A stretch of 64,000 bases of DNA from Lineus longissimus (Eukaryota; Nemertea; Pilidiophora; Heteronemertea; Lineidae). This document shows positions 38,830-50,800 of this stretch, piece by piece; the first letter of the stretch is position 1; each line of letters begins with the position of its first letter. The notes beneath the pieces are model-generated. The model was not told the origin of the DNA and made no database searches. It was given only the letters and a program-made list of their open reading frames with translations. The DNA lies in the NCBI RefSeq assembly GCF_910592395.1, contig NC_088308.1:7021001-7085000 (forward strand), read 5' to 3'. A program made the translations under genes and the position numbers.

Positions 38830-41800
38830 CCACTGTCGCCAAAACGATGAGATAGGTGAGACAGCCAGAGCTGATTGGACCCTGTTGTCCCGACTGGATC
38901 GAGCTAGGTACCTTCACTGTCTTGCCAAATCGATGTGCCCCATCCTACCCCTACTTGGGTAGTGATGTAGTATAACCAAACTAGTTGGGCCAGGCTACCC
39001 CTCCGTCTTGACAACACGGTGGGGGAGAGATGAGACAGTCACAGAAAGACCAGATTGGACTTAATTGCCACACTGTTTCGCCAAAACCGTGAGAGAGACG
39101 AGACAATTACAACCAGCTTTAATGTGATATGGTAGGTCCATCGTATTACCAACACAATGAGAGAGACACAACAGCCAAAACAACATCGATGGTACCAGGA
39201 TGTCCATCGTCTTGGCAGTACGTTGAGAGAGATGAGACAGTCACAATCACGCCAAACCGGACTTGGCTGCCACACTGTTTAGCCTGCTATTCAGCCGAAA
39301 CCGTGAGAGATTAGACAGTCACAGCCAGACGGAATTTGACACGTACGTCAGCTCTGTTTCGCCAGAAGTGTGAAGGAGATGACACAGCCACAACCAGACC
39401 GAACTTTGAGACCTGTCACCTCAACCGTGTTGCCAACACAGTGAGCGAAATGAGACAGTCACAACCAGGCCAAAGCAACGCTTAGCCAGATCTGTGACAG
39501 CGACGAGGCAGCCACAACCAGGCCGACTCGGACTTGGAAGGTAGGTCCACTCTGTGGTCGTCACGGTGAGATAGATGGGACAGTCATAATTGGACAGAAC
39601 GTGACCAGGCTGTCCCCACCGCCTTGCCAAGGCGGTTGGAGAGACAAGACAGTCAAAACACCTTCACCAGCGTCTTGCCAACACGGTGAGGTAGACGAGA
39701 CAGTCACAACGGGAAAGATTGGGACAGTCAAAACCAGATCGAATCGGGCCAGACACCTCCACCAGCGTCTTGCCAACACGGTGAGATAGACGAGACAGTC
39801 ACAACGGGAGAGATTGGCACCCACGTGCCCTCAATTTCTTGCCGACTTGGTGAAAGAGAGAGACAAGAGAGTCAAAATCAGACCGAATCAAGCTAGGGCA
39901 CCTCCACCGCCTTGGAATGGGACTCAACACAGGTGATCACCACAGGCAAATCTTTGTATCTGTCTCTCAAGAACGTGCCGCTGATGGTCTGTGGCATATC
40001 TCGCCAGGTGAGGTGGGCATCAAGGAAGTCACAACCAGAGATAATTTGACCATGTTGCCCCACCGTCTTGTCAAAAGGGTGTGAAAGACACTGCAGTCAC
40101 AATCAGACTAAATCGGGCAAGGTACCTGCACCGTCTTGCCAACTCGGTCAGTCCTATCCCTACCGAAGTATGGGACCAGGCTGTCCCTCTGTCTTGGCAA
40201 CATTGTAACCAGAGCTGCCACATTGTTTCGCCAAAACCGTGAGAGACATGAGACAGTCACAACTGAACTGAATTGTACATGTCAGTCCCACCGTGTTGCA
40301 AATGCAGTGAGAGATATACAACAACCAAAACCAAACCGATGGGACCAGGCTGTCCCACCGTCTTGGCAACACGTTGAGAGGGATGGGTTGGTCACAACAA
40401 GAACGAACAGAACTTGGGTGCCGCACTGTTTCGCCAAAACCGTGGGAGAGATGAGACTCACAACTAGACTGAATTTGACACGTCAGCTCCAACGTGATGC
40501 CGTCTTGGCAGCACGGTGAGAGATGAGCCAGGCACAACCAAACCGAACCAGGTTGTCTGCCACACTGTTTCACCATAACTGTGAGGGCGATGAGATGGTC
40601 AGACCGAACTATGGGATCTGTCACCTCAGCCGTTGTGCCGACACAGTGAGCGAAATGAGACAGTCACAACCAGATCAAATCAGATCAAGCTGCCCCAATG
40701 TTTTGCCGGAACTGTGCCAGAGACGAGACAGTCACAACCGAATCGGACAGCGATTCGAAGGTAGATTCACTGTGTGGCCGACACGGTGAGGTAGATGAAA
40801 CTGTCACAGATAGATCAGCCAGTCACAACCAGAGATAATTTGAATGTGTTGCCACCCACCGTCTTTCAATCACGGTGCGGGAGACACTACAGTCGCAATC
40901 AGACTGAATCGGGCAAGGTACCTGCACCGTCTTGCCAACCCAGTTAGCCCCTTCTCTAGCTAGTCACAAGCAGAGGGGTGAATTTAACGCGCCAGCCCCA
41001 CCGTATTGCCGACAGAGTGGAAGCATACCACTGCCTGGAGCAGATGAGGCAGTCACAACCAGGCTGAATTTGACACGTCAGCTCCGCCGTGTTGCCTCAC
41101 AGTGAAAGGTTTTGATTGTCTCATCTCTCTCACCGCGTTGCAAGATGGTGGGACAGTTTGGACCCATTGTACATTGTAGTTTGCTCAACAATGTGGCAGC
41201 CAAGTTCTGTCAGTTCTGGTTGTGACTATCTCAACTCTCTCACCGTGTTGGCAAGACCCAATGGTAGGTTTGGGTCACAGGGCGGTGGAGGTGCCTGCCC
41301 TGATTCGTCGGTCTGGTTTTGACTGCCTTGTCTCTCTCCCTCACCAAGTCGGAAAGAAGTTGGGGGCAACTGGGTCCCAATCTGTCCAGTTGTGACTGCC
41401 TCCTCTCTTTGTCCCTCTAACTACGTTGGCAAGACGGTAGGGACAGCCTGGTCCCGTTCCGTTCTGTCAAACTATGACTGTCTCATCTATCTCATCGATC
41501 GTTTCGGCCACACCGCAGACCAACCTTCCAAGTCCTATTCGGTCTGGTTCTGGCTGTCTCGTCTCTGTTGCGTTGGGGCAGCCACGTCTACTTTGGTCTG
41601 GTTGTGACTGTCTCATTTCGCTCACTGTGTTGGCAACACAGCTTTTAGCTGGCAGGTCTCTTAGTTCTGTTTGGTTGTGGCTGTCTCAACTCCTTCACAG
41701 GTTTGGCAACCAGTGTGGCAGACAAGCCTGGTTCGGTTAGGCTGTGACTATCTCATCTCTTTCACCGTATTGGCAAGACGGTGAGACAGCCTGGTCCCAT

Positions 41801-42960
41801 TTGTGTTGTTTTGGCAGTTGTATGCCTCTTACTGTGTTGGCAACAAGAGGAAGCTGCCAGGTCAAATTCATCAGTCTGATTGTGACTACTGTTGTCTCAT
41901 CTCTCTCACCGTGTACCGTCCCCAACATAGTGGAGCAGCAAGGGCCGATTCGGTGTGATTGATTCTGTCGCATCTGTCTAACTGTGTCGCCAACACAGTG
42001 GGGCAAAAGCTCCAAGAAATTATATCATCAGGTTGTACCCCATTTGTACCCAAGTAAGGGTAGGATGGGGCACAACGACATGGCAAGACAGTGCAGGTAC
42101 CTTGACGGATCCAGTATGATTGTGACAGTAGTGCTTACCGTGTTGGCAAGACGGTGGGAGCATGGTCAGATTGTCTCTGGTTGTGATTTGCTTGCCTACC
42201 TCACCGGGCGAGATATGTCACCGGCCATCAGTGGCACGCTCTTGAGAGAAAGACTTAAAGATATTCATATCGTGTTCTTTCGTCTTGTTTCCGAATCCAC
42301 CCATTGGCAGGAATGGGTTACAAGGCAGTGAAGGTACCTGGCTTGATTCGGCCTGGTTTTGACTGTCTTGTCTTTCACCCTCACCAAGACGGCAAGAAAT
42401 TTGGAGTACATGGGTCCCAATCTGTCCAGTTGTGACTGTCTCGTCTATCTCAGCGTGTTGACAAGACGCTGGTGGAAGTGCGTGGCCCGATTTAGTCTGG
42501 TTTAGACTATATTGTCCCTCTAACTACGTTGGCAAGACGGTGGGGACAACCTAGTCCCGTTCTGTCAAATTCTGACTGTCTCATCTGTATTGCCGCGTCG
42601 ACCCCACAGTGGATCAACCTTCCAAATTCGATTCGGCCTGGTTTTGGCTGTCTCATCTCAGTTACGGCAAAGCGTTGGCGGTCCCACTGTCTTGGCACCA
42701 CAGTGAGAGAGATGAGATAGTCACAACCTAACCGAAGCAGGCTTGTCTGCCACACTAGTTCCCAAACCTGTGAGGGAGGATCTAAGATGTGACGGCCACA
42801 ACCAGACCGAACTATGCGTCCTGTCAGCTCAGCAGTGTTGCCAACACGGTGAGCGTGTTGAGACAGTCAAAACCAGACCAAAGCGGACATGTCTGTTCCC
42901 AACGCTTAGCCGGAATTTTGTTAGTGTATCAGAAAAAAATGATCTATACTCATTCGGTCT
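38830..42960. repeat. About 4.1-kb irregular array of GACAGTCACAACC / GGTTGTGACTGTC units, inverted in the middle
   Basis: Many diverged units carry GTGAGAGAGATGAGACAGTCACAACCAGACC-like wording alternating with CCACCGTCTTGCCAACACGGTG-like wording. From 38830 to about 41100 the core reads GTCACAACC on the plus strand. From about 41105 to 42660 it reads GGTTGTGACTGTCTCATCTC, the inverse complement. After about 42690 the first orientation returns. Unit length is irregular (roughly 70-110 bp). GC content is higher than in flanking DNA. No coding frame is consistent across it. Confidence 0.85.
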
Positions 42961-43069
42961 TTCGCTGTCTCAGCCCAGGTAAGCCCTATCTTGCTCAGCT
43001 TTTCTGTCATCGTCCTTCGCAATATGGTGCAGAAAAGGCTCCATAGAGCCTTGTAAGCCGAGGGCCTGC

Positions 43070-44760
43070 CACGGAGACATCGTTATACCCTATCTCTCTC
43101 AAATGTGTAGTACCTATCGACAAAGCTATACGTAATGCTTCAAAAAAGGATCTATTAAGCCTTCTCAACCAAGAGCCTGACATGGGGACATCGTCACAAC
43201 CTATCTGTTTCGCTAGTCAGACATACAACCTGCCTTGTTATACAGGATGCCTTAGAAAATGATCTATAAAACGCACAAATCAAGGACCTGAATGGAGACA
43301 TCATCACAACCTGTACTTTTCGCACTAGTTGAACAAACAATCAGCCTTGCTATACAGGATGTTGCATAAAGGATCTATGAAGCCATATAAACGAAGGGCC
43401 TGACATGGAGACATTGTCACAACTTTGTTTGACAAACGCTCGGCCTTGCTTTACAGGATGCCTCAGAAAATTATTTATAAAGCCACGTATACTAAACCAA
43501 GAGCCCGACATAGAGACATCGTCACAACCTATCTGTTTCGCACTTGTTGGACATACAATCGGCCTTGCTATACATGATGCTCCAAAAAAGATCTTGAAAG
43601 CCTTTGCAACCAAGTGTCTGACATCGAGACAGACATCGTCACAACCTACCTCTCCCCAATTTGATGGAGATACAATATATTGGCCTTGCTATACAAGATG
43701 CTTCAAAAAAGAGTATAAAGCCTTCTCAACCAAGTGTCTGACATCGAGACATCGTCACAACCTACCTCTCCCCCAATTTGCTGGAGACACAGTTGGCCTT
43801 GCTATATATACAAGATGCTTCAAAAAAGAGTCTACAAAGTCTTCTAAACTGAGGGTCTGACCCTGACATAGAGATATTGTCACAACCTATCCGTCACTCA
43901 GATGTACAATCTGCTGTGCAGCATGCCTCAGAAAAGAAACAATAAAGCCTTTTAAGCCAATGGCCTTACATGTAGACATCGTCACAACCTATCTCTGTCG
44001 CACTAGTCAGACATACAGTCTACCTTGCATACAGGGTGTCTCAGAAAAAAGTTTTCTTAACCAAGTGCCTGTTATGGAGATATCATCACAACCTATTTCT
44101 CTAACACAGTTAGACGCTGTGCTATACAGGATGTCTCAGAAGAGCATTTATAAAGCCATATACCAAGGGCACGACATGGAGATATCGTCACAACCTATTT
44201 CTCTCAAACGAGTTAGACATACAAAGAGATGTGCAATACAGGATGCCTCAGAAAAGGATTCATAAAGCCATACCAAGGGCCTGACTTGGAGACATTGTCA
44301 CAACCTATCTCTCTCTCGCCCTAAATGGACAAACCTTCAGCCGGACTTGACAGGGTGCCTCAGAAAAAGATCTGTAAAGCCTCTAAAACGATATTGTCAC
44401 AAATTCTTTGATATGCACTGCTCAAACTCAGAATCTGCCTTGGTATACAGGATGTGTCAGAAAAGCACCTTAAAAATTTGATTTGCTTGACTTTGAGTCA
44501 TCATAACAACCTATCTCACGAATGCCAGTTAGACATACAATTGCCTTGCTATACAAGATGTGTCAGAAAAGGATCTATGAAGGCTTGTAAACCTAGGACC
44601 GGACTTGGAGACATCGTCACAACCTATCTCTCTGGAACTAATTGCATACACAATCAGCCTGACTATACAGGATGCCTCAGAAAAGGATCTACATGTACAA
44701 GCAACCATGTAAACCAGGGGCCTGTGATGAAGACATTGTCACAACCTATTTGAGTGGAAG
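43070..44760. repeat. About 110-bp tandem array with GACATCGTCACAACCTAT core
   Basis: About 16 copies carry in order a GATGCCTCAGAAAAGGATCT-like word, an AAGCC...CCAAGGGCCTGAC word, GGAGACATCGTCACAACCTA and a GACATACAATC-GCCTTGCTATACA word. Core starts near 43190, 43293, 43411, 43515, 43632, 43748, 43871, 43974, 44076, 44180, 44290, 44609 and 44732 show a spacing of about 100-120 bp. The core is the inverse complement of GGTTGTGACGATGTCTC, so it links this array to the ones before it. Copies are diverged, so the array is not very recent. Confidence 0.9.
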
Positions 44761-44890
44761 TCAGCAGTGTTAACCACTAGACTATGAAGGCTCCTCAATG
44801 TAGAAAATGTTCTTTAGAAGTCACAAAAGATTGAAAAATCTCTTGTCCTCTTACTTAACATGGAACGCAAGTATCATAATATCATAATAT

Positions 44891-44896
44891 TTTATT
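44891..44896 (-). terminator. Candidate poly(A) signal of PDAP1
   Basis: AATAAA on the minus strand lies about 425 bp after the PDAP1 stop codon, just before the tandem array starting near 44760. It is the first canonical hexamer I find downstream. The position is plausible but no cleavage site can be shown. Confidence 0.4.
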
Positions 44897-45319
44897 ACAA
44901 GTTTCTAATTCCCATGCAATTGATGTTCTGCGAGACTGACTGAACACATAGGGCCCATTTTAACTGAAGCACATAAGAGCACGTTTATACAATTAAAAAC
45001 GATGACTACAAACAACTTGCATTTCCCCATTTAGTTTAGAACCAACCAAACAGAAAATCAGCGCATTGAACTGAAAATTGATTTTATAAATATAGAACGA
45101 AAACACGGCACTGTCGTCATTTGCCTCGAGGATACAGATGAGGAACATCAAGCGGATATAGCTTGTAGCTGCTTTCATTTCACACAAAGACGTCCTTTTC
45201 TACGATATGAAGGACGCCAAAGGTAACCACTGTTATTTTTTGAGATGCATGTCCGGTAGCTAATTCCGTCTCCGATGAAGACCAGTCAACCACAGCGTAA
45301 AATGTCATAATTGCTTTCG

Positions 45320-47833
45320 TCATTTTTTAGATTTAGCAGCAGCCGCTTCTCTCATTTTCTGAAAAGATAGAAGGGAACGTCCAGAAATCAAATTCTTTAG
45401 AACAAACGAGGAAATATTAACTCTGATTAGGCGGTATCAGGCAAGTATTACGCAAGTATCATTGCTGATATGACTTCAACAACTTCAGCATCTTGAAGTC
45501 AGATAATAGTCAGGGTCTTGGCCAGGATTTTCTTCCCAAATTTATTTTCAAAAAGCTTCTTCCACTTTTATTTTAGACCTTTTTATGCTTTTATGCGTTT
45601 TCCAGCCGATTTTCTAAACAAATGTCACCTAGAAAATGTTTCTAGGTGCATGCCTATCATCAATTAAACACATACTGTGTCCATGACATTTAACCAGTTG
45701 ATGGACGCCTGTACAAAAGGCCTATCCAAAGCTTTAGCTCTGAGAACTTGAACCAAAGAAGTCAAAAGTGATTATATCGACCATACCTTTTCCTCTTCTC
45801 GTCTTTTTGCAGCATCCTCTCGTTCCTTCTTTATAATAGCAAGACGGGCCAAATCCGCCCGGGCATCGTCTGTTTTTCCTTGCATTTTCAATCGTTCGTA
45901 ATTTTGTTTGGCCCTCTCCTTTTCTAAAGCCTCCCTGCAACAAAACATAAGGGGTTATTACAACTTCCTTGCATATATAAACAATTTCAACCATTTCGCA
46001 AACTGCACATTTTTCTTGATTAATTTGCATTTGAAGCGTACCCCTTCACTAAAAACTGACAGAAAAGCCCTTTTTTCGTAAAAAATAACTGTGCCTTTTT
46101 GAAAAGAATTTCAAAGTCTGGAAGAAGAATGAGAGCAAACCTCCCCTTAAACTCACCGTTCCCTTCGACTAAGCTCAGGTTTTGCGTCCGTGTCATCTAA
46201 ATCCGTCACTTTTTTCATTTTATTCTTCACATGATTAGGATTTTGTATTTCAATCAAATGGCTGACACCTTTAGGCTTTGCCTCCTGAAATCATAATCAC
46301 AATTTTCATCAGTCATATTGAAACTGAAAGTGATATATTTTTTCTCATGGAATGAGCTTTTTAAGCTGAGCTGCATTCTATATCAAACAATTTGGATTGA
46401 TTTCTATCACAGAAATGAATCGGTATCAGGCTATATATTTCACACTGACTGTATGCACAAGCTGCCCATGAAGATAGGCAAGTGATACAAAGTTGCCATA
46501 TGGCATATGGGGTATCTCCCATCTCAAAGCACATCAAAACTATTCACACTTCTTTGAGGTATATGTTAATAGTGGCGAGTCAAACATGACCCAGTTCCCT
46601 TACTGTGCCTAGTAGTAACCCGAAGATGGCCAATTTAATCTCCTTGCCCCTACCTATAGTCCCTGTTTAAAGCTTTAGGTTTATAGTTGGATATCAATAT
46701 TATAGATTATCAATCGACTTTACACTTCGACCCCAGTCTGTCGTGAAACCTTTCAAAAGAACTCATATGAGGTGAGAAACCCTAGATGCACACAGCAAGT
46801 ACATCTTACCTCTTCTTCACTGTCGGTCTCCTCTTCACTGCTGCTATCTGTTGGGAGGTCCCCAGGTTGTGGCCGGGGTTTCTCTTGGGGGGCAGTAGCT
46901 CCCTCATCACCACTCTCCTCCTCAGATTCCGACTCACCAGTCTGAAAGAAAAATAGACACAAATCACTGCATGGGGAAAGGTGACAGACACGTCATTCAG
47001 CGAAGACAGCATCTATTACCAAGTTTTTTTATGTGGGAACATACCTGAAAAAAACACAATCACCTTTTCCCCAAAATATTCTGTGAGATTCTGCAGTGGA
47101 GGCCAAGATTAATCTATCGACGTCATGTAAATTTTGCGGTATTATGCCATTTTCAACACGGTGGTTGACCCAATAGGTCAACAGAGTTTCATTGGTCACG
47201 TCAGGTGGGCCGATTTCAAAAGTCTGGCAAATTACACCAGTATTGGTGATAACGCCAACGGTTCAAAGAAAAAGTCTGCCGACGTTTAATGAATTTGCTA
47301 CGATTATTTTAAGTCGTAAATAACATTAAAATATCACCAATTGTGCCGACTTCACTTTGATTAATAGCAGGCCACAAACAGCCAGACTCTCACTTTCACT
47401 TACCCTCCTTTTCCAATCTTTTTCTTTCTGCTTCTGCTGCCGATTAAACTCCTCCTGCTCTGGGGACGTAAAGACCCGCCTCTGACCTTTATGGCCTGAT
47501 CCACCACGACCTCTACCACGCCCTCCACCTGTAAGAAAATCGAACAGGAGATTGTTTCGACTATAGGAATCCTGAATGCCAAAGCTCTTATTTGTATTTG
47601 TAACATAAGAATTTAAGATAAGATTGCATTGTATGTCCGGGAATAGGTTCGTCCAAAAATAGAGTTACTGTGTAAAATGTACACGAAACGTGACAACAGA
47701 AAGTAAAACATTTCATCACTTTTCGATACTTCGAAGTAAAAAATATGAACGATATCACATTCTAAAAATCATCATGCTCACTTAGGATATATTGAATTTC
47801 ATGAGCATTGGATAGATATTTACCTCTCGGCAT
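45320..47833 (-). CDS. PDAP1: PDAP1, 28-kDa heat- and acid-stable phosphoprotein
   Basis: Six minus-strand exons join in phase: 47833-47824, 47528-47404, 46941-46810, 46284-46157, 45934-45787 and 45358-45320. They give 193 codons plus TGA, against about 181 in mammals. The protein starts MPRGGGRGRGRGG and GHKGQRRVFTSPEQ (the family's Gly/Arg start and TSPEE box), passes through a Ser/Glu-rich acidic stretch (residues 46-89; TDSSSEEETDSEEE, good casein kinase 2 targets) and then the conserved core GVSHLIEIQNPNHVK, KPELSRRERE, ADLARLAIIKKEREDAAKRR. It ends in AAAAKSKK. Known members are small, soluble, heat-stable phosphoproteins implicated in PDGF-A binding and growth. The first exon has only 10 coding bases. 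The two genes to the left lie on the other strand. Confidence 0.95.
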
Positions 47834-50800
47834 TTTTATCGACAGAAAACGAACTCGAAAAAGCTTTTGTGGCAAAATAGGACAAATTCATGGAATCACT
47901 CAAACTCGCACAGCGCCTCTAGTGTCAAGTTTTGGAATCACTCACCGATGACGTCGTTTGATGGCATAGTGAATATTATATCCGCCAGGTGTCACTACCA
48001 TATGGCTTGTAAATTTGGTGAGACCTTGGGCAAGTCACTTGGCAATGTATTGCAGATTACCAGTCACAACCTAATTCAGTGATAAACCAGAGTCATCGTG
48101 TTGACAATGAAATATTGGGTGACTCTGTCAACCTGAACCGACCCATGTCCAAATGAGACAGAAAGTGGAACTATCAGCCTTAAAGTAACCATACTCCCGA
48201 GATGACATTGAGTGCCATGTTGAGGGGACTATGGGATGGACCAAATGTGTCCTTAATAGAGAGGTGTCCGCTAAGGGAGGTTTCACTATAAATGCTTTGC
48301 TCTTCCTTGTAGCAGCACCTAGCACCTAGCTGGCTTTCCTTGGCTGAATCAATTATTTTGTAAGGGGAATAGAAAACCAAGAAGTATGCAGTTGATTTTG
48401 AACATTGTTTATTCATTCTGACGATAATTTTAGACATTTTTGAATATAATATACTTTAAGAAAGGAAGTTATCACAATGTAGAAATGGAAAATATATAAA
48501 AAATATTCTGTGATACAGGACTGGTGATGAGGTGAAATTAGCATTGTTTTGGCTATTGTCAGTGCAGGTTACTTGCTTATTATTTCTATGTTTCATCTTT
48601 CTTATTCCAACATATTTTTAATAATTATTTCAAATGGGCAAGATTTCAAACTGTCCCATTTCAGAAATGATGTGATCTGTGATATTTTATCTATACGGCA
48701 CAGAAATGATGATGAAAATTTCCATCTGCCCGAGTTTAATGGCAGTTGTCACTAGAGGGTGTAACAGAAAGATGGTGTACCATCGCGGACAAGATTATTT
48801 TATTTACACGCAATTTCGCTTATGCATTACTAATTTTGCTAGACGTTGCAATCATCGATTCCTGTCGCAGGCACCTGTGATGACCAACAGAACAAACATC
48901 ATCTGCACCTCCGGACATGCTATGTACGTCACCCACAGCAAAAGGGTTAACGATGACTAGCTTCCGATCTGATCAGCTGCTAGATAGCAATTCAGGACTG
49001 GGTTGTTAAAAACTATATTAGCGTGACCAGAGTTGTTTGTGCTAATGTGACCATTTTTAAATGGATCGACTGAAAGAGATAACATCTTTCTGGATACATA
49101 AACGCACAGATATCGGAAGTTTCTTGCCTTTGAACAACAAAGCCCCGAGTTGTGTGAATTTTGACTTGGTACTTGGTTTTTTTCGGGACACCCTGCATGT
49201 CACAAGCTAGCAACAATGCTACCAGCTGTATCACTCATATAAGCCACAATGGCCTTGGAACATAATGATAACTGACTTCTTTCCATGATTAGAAAATCAT
49301 ACAAATCATACAAAAAATTCCAACAAGCGAAAACAAATGTTCAAAATGATCAAAATGAAAAATACTATTATAATTCTTGTTTATTAATGACAATTACATA
49401 CACAGTAGCTTGAAATAGCCACCAGCAATTACTATACAAATCTGGCAAAAAACTTCAAAGACTATGAACTAGGAGGCGTCCACAAATGACGAAAAATCAG
49501 AAGATAGTTGTGATGAAAGTACGACGCACACGGTCAACTAGACCAGGGGACAGTCGGAGCAATGAATAATTTCCTTTATGTTTGTTGTCATTTAAATCAA
49601 ATGTGAGAAAACGTGATGCTTTAATTTGTTTCATTATTGCCTTTTTGCGCAACATTGTGCAATTATACTTCTTTCGTTAACGTTGCATATTTTTTGTTAC
49701 TCCAACAGTTGCCTACAATTTCGTCGCTCGGGTGCGCCGTATTTAAACACTTAGCCGACTGGGCCACAGTTACAATGGGCTGGTTACCACATCTCACAAA
49801 ATGCACAAGCCCAATTCAAAATGAATGATACGATTCACTACAGTTCAATTCTAAATAGGCCAAAAATCCAAACAAATCTGTCATAATCTGTATACTGAAA
49901 CTATTTTGTTATTCCTCTATCAACTATTTTCAATCCAGTTTAACCATTTCACAAACATTTGAATGGCAGAAAATATATTATGAATGTGTTGTCTAAATTC
50001 AATATGAAAGAAAGAAGTACAGAAAAATTATGTTGCATTGACTCTGGGATCCCAATCAAGGCTATTGATTTGATTCCAATCAAAACAACTTGATATTCCT
50101 GTACCTCCTTTACTCTTTCTATTAATGAGCCAGCTTTAGCAACTTGCACTTGTCATAACTTTAATATGATCAACTTAGTTCTATTTTGGCATGATCAAGC
50201 CTTATCAGTCTAAAACACAAGTTTTGTGAAATTCATTTAAGATAAATCCTTGTAAACAATGACTCTAGAAGTTACCTTTTTGAATTGCGCTAGTAGTTAA
50301 TGGTTAAGTTACAAAGAAACAAAGGGATGAAGAAATTTCCTCCCATCATGGAACCATATGACAACACTTTATATGTACAGAGAAATATGTACTATGTAGT
50401 ATGTACAGATGAGAGTGCTATGGCAAGACATCTATCTGCACTCACCTCTGTAAATTTCTTTTTAAATTCTCTAATAATTGACAATTTTGTTTTCTTCCCT
50501 GTTTCCCCCCAGAGGTTTCATATGGAAAACGCCACTCGAAAGCTATTTTCAAAAAAAAATAAGTAGTTTTCAATCTTGCTTAGAAAACAACGAAACCCAT
50601 CCAACAGCAGCACAATGTTTTCAGTACGAAAAGTGTCTTGCCATGGCCCTCTCAATATTTTGTTAATTTTGTGCTATTTTCCAAGCAGGAAAATGTCTAC
50701 CGTTCATTTTTGATAGCTCAGCCACCCATGAAAAATGCAAATATCTGGGTCAACTTAATACAAAAGTTACAATTAGGAACATGGCATAAGGTTCTGCACA

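Larger units (their letters stand above)
36745..45319. other. Repeat-dominated phospho-lyase to PDAP1 interval
   Basis: I find no gene here. In order it holds the 57-bp array, about 650 bp of plain AT-rich DNA (37470-38130), a short three-copy repeat (38140-38390), a large scrambled array (38830-42960), a ~110-bp array (43070-44760) and the PDAP1 3' flank. Open frames in the arrays come from repeat periods and are not counted. A plus-strand TTTATT at 44891-44896 is the minus-strand AATAAA nearest the PDAP1 stop codon. Confidence 0.7.

Noticed and set aside
40136-40624. Overlapping open frames on both strands within the large repeat array
   Set aside because: They arise from the GC-richer repeat units and change frame between units. 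There is no consistent protein.
43070-44760. Regularly spaced repeats that could suggest a CRISPR array
   Set aside because: Units are about 110 bp with diverged copies and related, not unique, spacers, in a eukaryotic genome with introns. This is a minisatellite.
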